Source of the DNA: Cytidiella melzeri | Lineage: Eukaryota; Basidiomycota; Agaricomycetes; Polyporales; Irpicaceae | NCBI GenBank assembly: GCA_022592445.1 | Contig: JABYQR010000457.1 | Span: forward strand, 1-32,199 | Direction: 5' to 3' | DNA length: 32,199 nucleotides | Shown: one piece after another, positions 19,809 to 30,143 of the stretch | Numbering within the stretch: position 1 is the stretch's first letter | How the letters are laid out: every line of letters begins with the position of its first letter | Made by a program: the position numbers and the translations under genes | Notes under the pieces: generated by a model | The model's input: the letters and a program-made list of their open reading frames with translations, nothing else | Told to the model about the DNA's origin: nothing | Database searches by the model: none

Positions 19809-19986
19809 GCATAATATTCTAGAATACCATTAAATACAGGAATAGTACTGTATTGTATTGTAATGTATTGTATTGTATTCAATGGTAATCGTATTCTAAA
19901 AAAAAATTCACAAGCGAGTATTTAATGGGTATTTAATGATATTCTGAGATTATATTGCATTATAATGGTATTTTTGCAGAGCACTA
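19809..19986 (-). repeat. hAT 5' terminal and subterminal repeat region
   Basis: This is AT-rich with taccattaaatac blocks and a (tattg)n run, ending ttttgcagagcacta. It matches 25910-26085 (and 4067-4240 inverted), so both hAT copies belong to one family. Confidence 0.85.
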
Positions 19987-19994
19987 CTTGTTAC
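19987..19994. repeat. Target-site duplication CTTGTTAC, right copy
   Basis: Identical to 14140-14147. The sequence before the left copy and after this copy is continuous host or element DNA leading into the gene at 20028. Confidence 0.95.
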
Positions 19995-20027
19995 CGTCCC
20001 TGTCGTTTGTTCTTTGTTACTCGTCTA

Positions 20028-23000
20028 CCATGTCTTTTGACCCTGACGTTGTAATCGCGGCCTTTCAGGCAACTCTTCGTAGCGAAAAAGATTGAGAAAC
20101 CTTCAAATGTACCTGGACACAGAATGTCAGTGATTTCAGGGGCTTGCGCGACAAGCATTCTCACCTTCTCATCCAGGTTGACAATTGTGTAGTGGCATGG
20201 TTATCTGTCCGTCAAGTCCATCAGTCAATACGTCCAGAACAGCTCCGGTGGGAGGCGCATGTTGTTGAATACGTGAACTACGTGTCCAGTAGCACAGCAG
20301 TATCAACGGGTCAGCCAAAGACTGGAAAATACAAGCTCCCACTTACAATACCTTTATGGGGCCCGGTGTTTTCTCCACCCACATTCGCGGACACTTTAAG
20401 GCAGCCACGGTTTCTGCTCAACAAAACGTCAGGCCAACTAGAAGTTAAGCCAAATCAGGCTTACCTGCGTCCAATGACGGTCATCCACCCACACTACTTT
20501 CTACGCTATCGACGGTGCCCGCGAAATGCCTCTCATCGCATCATCAACGACGGATGGCAGGCAAGTGGTAGCCGCGAGGTACATGGTGTTTCACATGAGG
20601 AGACTGCTATTGGTTATCAAGTACGGTGTCTCGACTGTAAAGGGAAGCAGGATAAAAATGGAAAGTCATTCACGTACTGTTTCTCTCTGACAAATGCGGA
20701 GTATTGGGATGAGCTGAAAGAAGATTATCGCATACTTTCCGGTACGTGAGCCACCTAAGGCAACTGCGATAAGGAAGAACTCACTTCTTTACACAGCGGA
20801 AATTCCTCGTTTCCTCCACAAATGCGCTCTGACTCAAAGCTTGTTCAATATGATCATTGAGCTACGGTTACCGCTGACTGCGTTGGGATTAGAGACCCAT
20901 ATTGAACGTGAGCTATGCCACTTGAGAATTGATTCCTCCTGTTTAATAGCGCTGATAACATTTAGAGCTGCACCTTTCACGCTACCATCAGAAGCAGTTG
21001 GAATACATACAGTAGATCGAGAACCTTGTTTCAAGCTCGAGCTCATCAAGAGACCAAGCAAAGCTGACCTTCAACTTCAACTTCACAGTTGCTCCATTTT
21101 CCGCACCCCGCAATGTGAATGGCTACGCTGACGGAGCAGTTAGCCACGAGATTATCACAGAAGTCTACTTACAGTTTGGTACTCTACAGTTGTTGGAGTC
21201 ATCGCAGTATCTGCGAATGTTAGAAGGTGAGTAGTCAGCACATACACCGCATTAGGCATTAATAGCATTCTTCACCTAGCTGTAACCTTGTCATTTGATC
21301 ACACATTCCGCATTGCACGCAAAGCAACTCTGATGAACAAAGACGGTTCGCGCGAACGTGTTTGGAAGGGAGGAATGTTCTCAGCAATCAATGAAAAGAA
21401 TGAAATTGTTTTATATGTATGTACTTGTAAGTCAGTCCTTGACTTGTGCAGCTTAAATCCTGGGTCGCTTTCTTCTAGCGGTTCTGCCAAAGCGGAGCAA
21501 ACGATGATTTTGGGGAGTCGTTAGCGGGATTGAGATAGAGGTTTGATACCTTGGGAGTTTCTCTCAACCTCATTGTTGTTGCCGACAACTGCTGCACCGT
21601 CGCTGGAGCTGTGACAAAGAACTTACCTGGGTCCTTCTTAGGCCTCGATCTCAAGCACTTCAAGGGTCGGTGAGTGATGCCAAGTCTCATGAGTGTACAG
21701 CATTGCTCACTTGTCTCACAGCTATGAAGCAGTCATTCTAGGAGGCGTTCACAACCCCCACCGAGGTGCAGTACTATGAGAGATTGTGGACGCAATATTA
21801 GAGTCCCGTGCAGAAAACGGGCAACCTGCTTGAAGCAGCGTATCAGAAATGGTTCGCTCGTGGAGGTGTTTGGTCTGAGGCAGCGGCTAAGGTACGTCAA
21901 AGTCTGTTATTTCTCTAGAAGACAAAAGTTTCACCGCGCACATCACTCGCAGGCACATGCCATCCAGATGGGACATGTGCAAAAGGGGTGTCTTTCCCGC
22001 CCCCGAAATGATGTTAGATCCGATGGAAGCCGCATTGAAGGCTCGCACAAAGGCTGGAACTCTCTTCAGCGTGCAAATCCCTCTGGTTATGAGGTAATCA
22101 TTGCTCTTGCTGGGAACCACGTCTTACGTCGTAATATTCGCATTATCATCAACTCAAAGGAATTCTCCCCCAGCTCGTTCATCACATCGACGTTTGGCTG
22201 CCACCACCTAGCATTGGTCGACCACATAGCCCGGCTGTGGAACACACTCCTCGAACAACACAATCTGGCCACCGCACCAGCTGGCATATTTTGTTTAGCA
22301 AACTGCAACACCCTCGAACCACTCCCCGTATTGATCGACGTGCCGAGTGGAGAAACTTTTGGTGCAGTCACCTCATCGCACGCATCAACGTTTGGGGGAC
22401 TACTGAAGCTCGAAGATGTTGAAGATGATGACCTTCTGGATGGTCACATTCTTGACGAGGAGAGCCGTCACGACATTCTCTGCGACATGAACATTGATCC
22501 TCGGCTCGCGCACATCTCGGAGCGCAAAGTGTTCATACCAATCGACCCGACCCTCTTGAACTCTGAACAGCCTCACTGTTCCAGATCTCCCTTGCCTCAC
22601 ATCAGTCTCCCTCACTCAGACTTCATCGACAATGCAGTGAAATATGAGGTTGCAGACACAACGTTGGAGGTGGCAACTTGCTCGTCAAAGGGAAAGGCAC
22701 GCGAGATAGATATCAGTACAGCAACTCGGATTGTGGTGAGTGCTTCACGTGTCATTGTACCACTTACCTTGACGTCTACCATAGGATCTTACCTCAGACG
22801 ACGGGAACAACACCATCAAAGCAGCGCTAGAAGTTCCGTCATTCTCGACTGCAGGCTCATTGGTGTCAGATTTGAACCTGACGGAGCAGCCACCATCTGA
22901 CGCAATAACGCTACCATCAGGTGGTAAGCGCAAGGGTTTCAACAACAGCGAGAGTAGTGCGACATCTTCGAAGAAGGCGCGAATCACTACCGGAACTGGT

Positions 23001-24261
23001 AATGTCACGGTATGTCCAATTGCAGGGACGGTGAGTAAAACAGTAAGCTCAAAAGATTGCAGCTCATGTTTCGCACAGCAAACCAGCGTTCATCGCTTCT
23101 TTGCTAGTCAGATGTCTATTGCTCCCATGGCTCTGGTTGTTCCTGACAAGGGACCAGTTCAACCAGTCACCACCGAAGCTAGCCCCTCCGAACCTCCATC
23201 GTTCGCCTTCACTCCGGTATCAACACAGCTCAGACATGTGAAGCCTCTCAGTACAATCACACCAGCCAAGTCACTTTCGGCTTCACCTTCCACTCGCATG
23301 AGTCTCGAAGCCCTCTCTGAGAAGCTACCATTGCCAGACAACATGCTCGGGCTTACACGCTCTGCAAGGCTGTTCAAAATTCATACAGGCATCGATCCAA
23401 CAGCACTGAAGATAGGCGGAGGCGCAGAATACTATTTGTTCATGGATCTACACCAGCAACATCAGTGGGCTTCGCACCGGATGAATTCTCATTCGTACGT
23501 TGAAGTGACGCAGCTGTACAACGACGCTCTCGCGATAGCCAATAAGAACCGGCCAGATTGTCCAACATCAAGGAAGAATCCTTGTGCAATCATGGACAAG
23601 CTAGGCGAGGTCGAAGCGGAGGTGTTGGACAGAATCAGGTGCGGCGACTTTGTAGGTGAGTAACGTCTTTCCTTACAAAGACACAAGTGCTTACCTCATG
23701 ATAGCAAAACGCAGCGGTACACCAACATTCTGGACCCGTCACTGCGCTGCGGTGAACTTAGTGTCCACGAACACGACAGAAAAGAAGAGGCGGACAGCCA
23801 GTGTTTGCAGTCGTTGCCAGATGGTCATGCACCCGGGAAAGGAAGGCGCACCGGAAAATCATAAGCGAGGACTGTGCTTGGACGGGGTACCTACGCACAT
23901 GGCGCACGTGAAGTATGGAGGTGAACTGAAGCTCAAAACTCCAGAAACAACACCACTGTGGCCGCAGCCGGTCGGAGTATTCACCAAACTGAAGAATGTC
24001 CATCATTTCCACCCATTCCCATTTCTTGCCGTTGTGCGCCACATGTATGAGAAGGTGGTCATCAAGAATGATGCAGGCGTGTTGACAATGGAACACGAGG
24101 CCTTTGCGGACATGCTCCTCAAACGTGTCGAGGTTATTGAGGGCAAGGTTTTCTTCCGGCTCTACCCCCAACTGGTGCTGCCAACATCAACTCCGGCATC
24201 TCTCATTGAGGAGCGCAACGGTACGCGTTACCTTTGCATTGACTGCCTTCAAAATGCCTGA
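20028..24261 (+). pseudogene. Basidiomycete zinc-ribbon/DDE transposase-like gene, broken
   Basis: The order along the gene is as follows. ATG at 20028 (MSFDPDVVIAAFQ), then a DUF6729-like zinc ribbon (HPHYFLRYRRCPRNASHR..REVHGVSHEETAIGYQVRC). The putative catalytic acids are Asp in SFDHTF (21297-21299), Asp in VVADNC (21584-21586) and Glu in SDGSRIEGSHKGWNSLQR (22037-22039), an RNase-H-fold DDE arrangement. GCHHLALVDHIARLWN, a long Ser/Pro linker, MLGLTRSARLFKIHTG, YYLFMDLHQQHQW, and a C-terminal CxxC...HxxxxC finger (CSRCQM..NHKRGLC, 23809-23880) follow. Introns at 20742-20796 and 21227-21279 are clear, and others are near 21420-21480, 21672-21720, 21894-21952 and 22735-22785. Breaks are a TAG within GLR*RFD (near 21534), TGA within AVL*EIV (near 21776), and a deletion with frameshift near 21832. 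20840-21130 is hard to align. It belongs to a large family abundant in agaricomycetes; its mobility is inferred. Confidence 0.8.
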
Positions 24262-24958
24262 TTAGCTCGAGGATGACCGTGACCAAGTGGCGAGCTCCGC
24301 AGTAGCTTAATTCTCCATTAATTTCTCACATCTTATGTACAATAACCAGGCCGCACTGAATACACGTCAACTGCATTTCGAACAGAGTCCCACGACATCC
24401 GTCAACCCCATCGTGAACCTGCGCTTTAGGGCGAGATGGCCACAATGGGCGCTTGCATGATGGCCGCCGCGGAAGTGCCATTTCCACACATTCAAAAGCC
24501 GTAGCGTACATTAAAATTGAATAGAGGCATTCATTTGTATGTAAGGCTTCACCTGAAAAAGACTCTTTCTCATAAAAACTGTCACTGTCAAATTACGAGG
24601 GATATATCATTGGCGCCTGTGAATTTGTCTCCTACGGTAAGTCTGTGAAGCGCCCGTTAAGTCCGTTAAGTCTGTGGGCGCCATCGTTAAATCCTCTCGA
24701 CATAACGGACCTACTGGACCTACTAGGTCCCACCCCTTCCCATCACGAAGCTTCTGGAATTTTGCATCATCAACTTCCTTCTTGTTTCCATTGAGATCTT
24801 GGACCTAACTCCAATTGGTTACTGTTGCCTTGGTTCCACCCTCGGCCCTTCTACACCCCTATTACCATTCCATTGGGTCCAACCCCATCTATCTCCTCTT
24901 TTGGGCTCTACCCCTTTTCTAGTGTTCTCTCCTATCAGCTTGCCAGTGTAGCTATTGT
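24262..24958. other. Spacer between the DDE pseudogene and the right duplication arm
   Basis: No gene is seen. Short direct repeats (cgttaagtc, ggacctact) and ggcgcc palindromes occur at 24610-24740. The plus strand becomes T/C-rich after 24770. Homology with the left arm begins at 24959. Confidence 0.4.
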
Positions 24959-26085
24959 TTGTTGTCTATTCTTCTCCCTTTCTGCTCCCCTGATTTGTTG
25001 CCACTACATCAGACTGGTTTCAAGGTAGCTAGGTCAACATGTATGAATAGCCACTAGAGATGGGGCTAGAACCTCAGCCTATCCACTTTGTATTAACATT
25101 CCTTCTATCAATCCATCATCTGTCTGGCATTGTGCTTGACAGCAACTGCGCAGCCTAGACCATCATTCAACCTTGTGTGTAGTTACACTAAGGGGTTCTG
25201 ACTTGACAACCTGTCTCCTGACAATAGTTGGTATTAACATTTGGATAGACTCTTATGGGTATAGCCCGTGCACCAAGAAGATCCACTCAATTAGGTCTGT
25301 GAGAGGCAGTTCAGACAATCAAGGTAACTACACAACACTTTGAAACTTGTATGGGCACCTGAGCAGTGCAGGACAGAGGCAGTTCAAATGATCAAGGTAG
25401 CTACGCAACACCATGAAACTGTATATGGATACATGAGCAGTGTAAAATGTAGGAAACAGGCTGTGTAAGTGGAGAGACAAAGATCAAGGAAGCATAGCTG
25501 GAACATTATGAAACTTGTATGAGTAAAAATATCAAATATACATAGCTGCAACACCATGAAACATGTATGAATGCATGAGCAGTGCAAAACAGAGGCAGGA
25601 CAAATAATTAAGGTAGCTAGCAACATGAAAACTTGTAGATGGATGCATGAGCAGTGCAAAACATAGGGAACAGTCTGAAACAATTGTAGCTGGAACATTA
25701 TCAAACTTGTATGAGTACATGAGCAGTGGAGAACAAAGGCAGTACAAATGATCAAGGTAGTTGTGCAGCATTGAAATACTGTGTATGGGTGCATGAAAAA
25801 AATGTAGGAAAGAGGCTGTACAAGTGGAGGAAACAAAGATGAAACACACATAGCCTCAGGTTCCAGTTGCATGCATGTGTTGGTGCCTAAAACTTTCTAC
25901 ATGTGTAATGTTCCAGAATACCATTAAATACAGGTATAGTATAGTATTGTAATGTATTGTATTGTATTGTATTGTATTCAATGGTACTCATATTCTGAAA
26001 TTTTCTGCACAAGAGAGTAAACAATGGGTATTTAATGATATTCTGAGATTATATTGCATTATAATGGTATTTTTGCAGAGCACTA
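24959..26085 (-). mobile_element. hAT element, 5' end fragment (right copy)
   Basis: This is the mirror of 4067-5193. The terminal repeat ends gcagagcacta at 26085 and the next eight bases are cgtggaag. I searched leftward for tagtgct preceded by cgtggaag and found none down to 20000. Confidence 0.75.
25302..25842. repeat. Degenerate tandem repeats inside the hAT 5' region, right
   Basis: This is the mirror of 4310-4850, with the same units in reverse orientation. Confidence 0.7.
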
Positions 26086-26363
26086 CGTGGAAGGGCTTTT
26101 GCGAATCGGTCTCTCGGCTTACTCACACTGCAGATTGTGCACCGGTACAAGTTGTATCGCATAGAACTTTTCTCTACCAATGCGTAGCATGTACTTGACA
26201 AAATATTCGAGCAAATTTACCGGCGTGTTTTTGGACATTTCGTGCACCAGTATCTGACTGGTCACTGTATCAGACAAGCCTGATCACACAGACCCTGTTG
26301 AACGGTCAGCTTGAAATGCTGCAGTATGAACACAAAACCGAACTTTACATACAAAGGTAAGAG

Positions 26364-26534
26364 CTACTCCAAAGCAATAGCTAGCTCCTCCTGGTCCGTC
26401 AATTGTCTAAGGCCGGTGTTTACGGGTGCATCCATCAGTTTTTCCTCCGGAATTTCTCCAAGTACTTGCACGCTGTGTAGAAAACTCTGATTTAAGGTAC
26501 TCGAGGGAAGCCACTTCGACCTAGGGTTAACCAT
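26364..26534 (-). CDS. Possible small gene after UBA3 (56 codons, right copy)
   Basis: Same sequence as 3618-3788, with the same doubt about a one-base frame conflict near its middle. Confidence 0.3.
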   Translation of the reverse strand: MVNPRSKWLPSSTLNQSFLHSVQVLGEIPEEKLMDAPVNTGLRQLTDQEELAIALE

Positions 26535-26816
26535 CGAAATGATATACGTCCTTCATAAATGTACAAGACCCACCGCTGACCGGTCCGACATGCTGAGCTA
26601 TGCGTGTATATGTTGATGAGAATGATGGAGCTGATAGCATACGTTGTCACGGACAACGCGCCGCGAAGCTAGTGCTCGATGCTGCAACCGTTCACAAGGG
26701 AGAAGTAGCCATGACTCAGGATGACCATTGCCAGATCTATGATTCGTTGATGCGGGTAGGAAGTACAATGCGTTTGAGATGTTACAAGTCTGTGGCAATA
26801 GAATTGTTAGTCCGTC

Positions 26817-28498
26817 CTAAGTAAAAGTAACCTGCAAAGTCAAGTTGAACGGTAGCGTCGTAGCGGTTACTGTGATCTCGCCCCCGTCCTCTACAAGCTC
26901 ACAGACCTTCTTCTCCAGATTCGGGCGTGTAGCTTGCTCTAATTGCGGTGGTGCTTGAAAGTAGATATGTTTCGCGCCACTGGATAACGACGGTTTCTTG
27001 ATTTGTCTGGGCGTCCGAAGATTCAGCAAAAATGAGACATACAAACAAGGCTGTATCACCCACATATCCTGCCTCTCAGTAAGCATCTCAATCAGCCGTT
27101 CTACTGTCCACTCCTTGCTGATCTCCATGACCATGGATTCTCCGCCGCACACAGGGCAGTCGTCGCGTTTCTCGTACTGGAAAGTGTACGAATAGACACC
27201 ATCGGTGCCGATGAGCATGAAATAGTTGTCTAGATAGGCGGCAGAGCTCGTCGCAATCTTGAACGCTTCGTTGCAGCAGGAAGCTGGATGACGAGCAGGG
27301 ATGAGCGGGTTTTCGACATCTAAGCGAAAGGAAAACGAACCCGCGATGATGGCATTCGTCGAAGCTATTGCAGGGATAATGTTTTTGACCACTCCTTGCG
27401 TTAACGACCACGTTACCCCTTCGATCTTGAACTCTCTCGCGCGTTTTGACGCTACTTGGAAGAGCCAACCTATGTGCTCGGTGTCGTCTGTGTCTAACTT
27501 TTTGTCTGAGGGTTTGGAACGTCAGCACACCAGTAGGAAAAAAAAAACTAGACGCGTCCACGATGCACTCACCCCCGTGTACGCGCGGCCATTCGAGCAC
27601 CGAAGCCCATTCTATGCAGTGTTCCGGCAACCGTGGGGTATTGGCAATGGTGCATATAGGAAATGCGGTAGGTTTGTTCAACATGTCTAGAGAGCACTCG
27701 TAGCATGATGAAACTGTCGGAAGAATTACGCGAGCTTGTCCCTTGAACCCTGCAACTCATCTCGGTATCATGAATCACAATTGACGTTAGCCAGGCATAC
27801 CTTCTGTACCACCGTCAATGAGGGGCTTTAGGCTTTCTGGGTTCTCTGGGTCTACGAGGTTGACGAGCGTAGCATTTATCCACCGACGTGCTTCGACGGA
27901 GTCGAGACCGCAGATGACAAGGTTGAATTGCAGATAGTAGTCGTCGTCTTTATCCTGAATTTTTCCATAGTAGCTGATACGAGCATCAGAGTTGCTCGTC
28001 CTACGTATATGATCACTTACGGGGTGACTCTCACGCCTGGGACTCTTTTCATGATGAACTCTGCTGCCACAATAGCTTTCGGCTTTCCAACATCCTTTTG
28101 CCTTGACAGACGGCATGAACATATGCTACAACAGCACAAGAGCCACATACCTGAACAAGAACTGACGATTTAGATTACTTATATCAATGGTGTCCATGTC
28201 AATGACATGAATGTCCTTGAATCCAGTGAGAGCGAGGTTCGCCAGGATCTCGCAACCAAGACCTCCCGCGCCGATAACGAGTATCTTGCACTTGTTCCGT
28301 AGAAAATCTTTCACCTACAAGTGGGTTGCGTAGTCAGCACTACTCTTTGGCGATGCTCGCAGCACGTACGCCTTCTCCTGCCGCGAAGGATGGATCTGTG
28401 CGTGGCCCTGGTCTGTCCAAGACTTGATCGACGTGATAGTACCTGTCTTGCCAATCACTTGTGGTGGCGTTGCCGTTTGCTGTCGCGATTTCCGCCAT
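26817..28498 (-). CDS. UBA3: NEDD8-activating enzyme E1 catalytic subunit UBA3 (right copy)
   Basis: Exons are 28498-28370, 28314-28151, 28101-28021, 27973-27801, 27749-27573, 27505-27341, 27283-27064 and 27006-26817. The 432-residue product appears identical to the left copy. The catalytic Cys codon is at 27654-27652 and the stop at 26819-26817. Promoter, introns and downstream flank are also duplicated, so this is a segmental copy and not a retrocopy. If both are real, the genome has two equal UBA3 genes, with possible dosage effects on cullin-RING ligase activation. Confidence 0.95.
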
Positions 28499-29122
28499 CT
28501 CTGAGCAGCGAGTCTCGGAACGACGAGAGGTTGAGAGAAAGCTGAGAGCGCGATCGACGCGTGTGGCTGCAGCGGTAAGCAGGGCGCTTGAGCCGTAATT
28601 GATCATTGCCCAAACTGGTTCTGCTAGTAGTACTAATGCACACCACTGGGATCCTCAAAGTGACAGCCTGCCAGTGAGTATGTCAAGCACGACGATAACT
28701 CAACATTGCGCCTCACGTTTACTGACCCCCGTATGGCAGAGGGCCGTGAGCACTGGCGAGCAGTGCCGAGCACTGAAACGAGACAGCCTGTAACAGCAGG
28801 CAGTGCATTGGCACGGGGCTTGTTACTAGACTACACTTTGTAACCGTGGATACCCGTCATGTTCTTGGCAATGCTAACGGTATATGGAAAGTCTCTCCCT
28901 GTCTTCTATCTTCCTGTCTCGTTGTCTTTCAGCCTCCCACTGCCCTCCTGCCGAATGTCTGGGTACAATATACCCGCAAGAGTCATTGAGGAAGTTGAAA
29001 CTGTGGTGTAACAAAAGCAGACATCAGACGAGAGCTCCTGAGGCACTACGCTGTGGAGGTAACCTAGCACACTGCCAGTGCCAACCCCTATTGCACCAGC
29101 ACTGCACATGAATTGTAGGAGA
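28499..29122. promoter_or_regulatory. Divergent UBA3/secreted-gene intergenic region, right
   Basis: This is the mirror of 1030-1653. I see no gene. Confidence 0.5.
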
Positions 29123-29128
29123 TATAAA
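29123..29128 (+). promoter_or_regulatory. TATA box of the secreted-protein gene, right copy
   Basis: TATAAA within gagatataaagccccttg, upstream of the minisatellite-bearing leader. Confidence 0.55.
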
Positions 29129-29148
29129 GCCCCTTGCTACCATTCTTG

Positions 29149-29225
29149 TCAGCCCTCAGCCCTCAGCCCTCAGCCCTCAGCCCCAGCCCTCAGCCCTCAG
29201 CCCCCAGCCCTCAGCCCCCAGCCCC
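29149..29225. repeat. 7-bp minisatellite, right copy (6 bp longer)
   Basis: Units are tcagccc/ccagccc. The order of variant units differs from the left copy near 29175-29190, consistent with slippage or unequal exchange after the duplication. Confidence 0.9.
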
Positions 29226-29372
29226 ATTGCTCCAGTCTTTTCATTGCTTCAGCGCTGGTCGGTCAGTACATCTTGCACCTTACCTTGGGTCAATGGACTC
29301 AAATCATTCATAAAGCTAGCTGCCTTATTGTCTTCCAACCCCTTTTATTGCCCTTCACCATCCCATACCATC

Positions 29373-29840
29373 ATGCAGTTCTCCACCTCTCTCATTATGC
29401 TTGCCACCATTGTTACCAGTGCATTCTGGATGGTGCCTGTGTCTGCCACCCCATATGGCACTGGGGCCTGCAGAGGATCCTGTAACTTGGTTGGACGGAG
29501 TGACAGTAGTAAAAAGCCTTTTGATATCAGCACTTTGAGCATGCCATTTGACACTGACATACTTTGGCGTCAGTTGGGCACGTCAAGGGTAGAAGTGCAG
29601 GCTTTCAGGAAGGAAACCGTTAAACGGTTATTGGAAGGAGGATCAATGCCTGCACACCTAACAATAATACAGCAGGGCATTTGGGGAGGATTGCAGCGTA
29701 AAATGAATGAATTCAGGGCAAAAATCATAAAGGGAGAATCAATGCCTGCTGACTTATCAAATCTAGAAAAGGGCATGTGGGAAGAACTAGATTGGCAGGT
29801 TTACTTACAAAGGTTAAGCAAGCTGATAGAAAAGAAATAA
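29373..29840 (+). CDS. Small secreted protein with internal SMP...W repeats (right copy)
   Basis: Identical to the product of 785-318: signal peptide of about 25 residues, then a repeat-containing mature protein ending RLSKLIEKK. The ATG at 29373 is preceded by a clean leader (tcccataccatc). No intron is needed. Confidence 0.7.
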   Translation: MQFSTSLIMLATIVTSAFWMVPVSATPYGTGACRGSCNLVGRSDSSKKPFDISTLSMPFDTDILWRQLGTSRVEVQAFRKETVKRLLEGGSMPAHLTIIQQGIWGGLQRKMNEFRAKIIKGESMPADLSNLEKGMWEELDWQVYLQRLSKLIEKK

Positions 29841-30143
29841 AAGAAGCCGTGGAAACAGCTAAAAAAGTCCAAGTCAAAGGGCTGTTGCATTATGTAACAC
29901 TGTCTTTACAATAGAACAGTTTTCTTTCTTGAAATATCAGCTTTTGTGCCCTGTTTGTACCTTCTCTAGCATTCATGTTTGTCTTCACTAGGCCTACCTC
30001 AAGTTGATGTTGAGTAAAGGCAACAGTAAGACGATAAGTGTCACAAACATGCACATTCTTACTCTTTCTTTATTTATTTATCTTAACAATGGCACATGGC
30101 TCATGCATCTGACCAAGTACATGTGACCACGCGGCAGCAGGTA
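29841..30143. other. 3' flank of the secreted-protein gene
   Basis: No gene is seen. A tttctttatttatttat tract near 30065-30080 could mark transcript ends. Mirrored at 15-317. Confidence 0.4.

Larger units (their letters stand above)
14148..19986 (-). mobile_element. 5.84 kb hAT element carrying a glycosyltransferase-like gene
   Basis: The ends are tagtgcttagcaaatacc at 14148 and the inverted equivalent (taccat..ttttgcagagcacta in reverse) at 19986, flanked by a perfect 8-bp duplication. The transposase, on the minus strand, is in two pieces: middle exons at 19490-19790 and the C-terminus at 14557-15065. The interval 15066-19480 between them is not hAT-like. It contains a six-exon gene (16184-17966), unplaced open frames and a 98-bp tandem repeat. 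I see no second set of terminal repeats or target duplication at the inner borders, so capture of host DNA inside the element is more likely than a nested transposon. It cannot encode its own complete transposase and would need help in trans. Confidence 0.9.

Noticed and set aside
24919..24935. tagtgttctctcc as the missing left end of the right hAT fragment
   Set aside because: The eight bases before it do not match cgtggaag, the flank at 26086-26093, and similarity to the terminus stops after nine bases.
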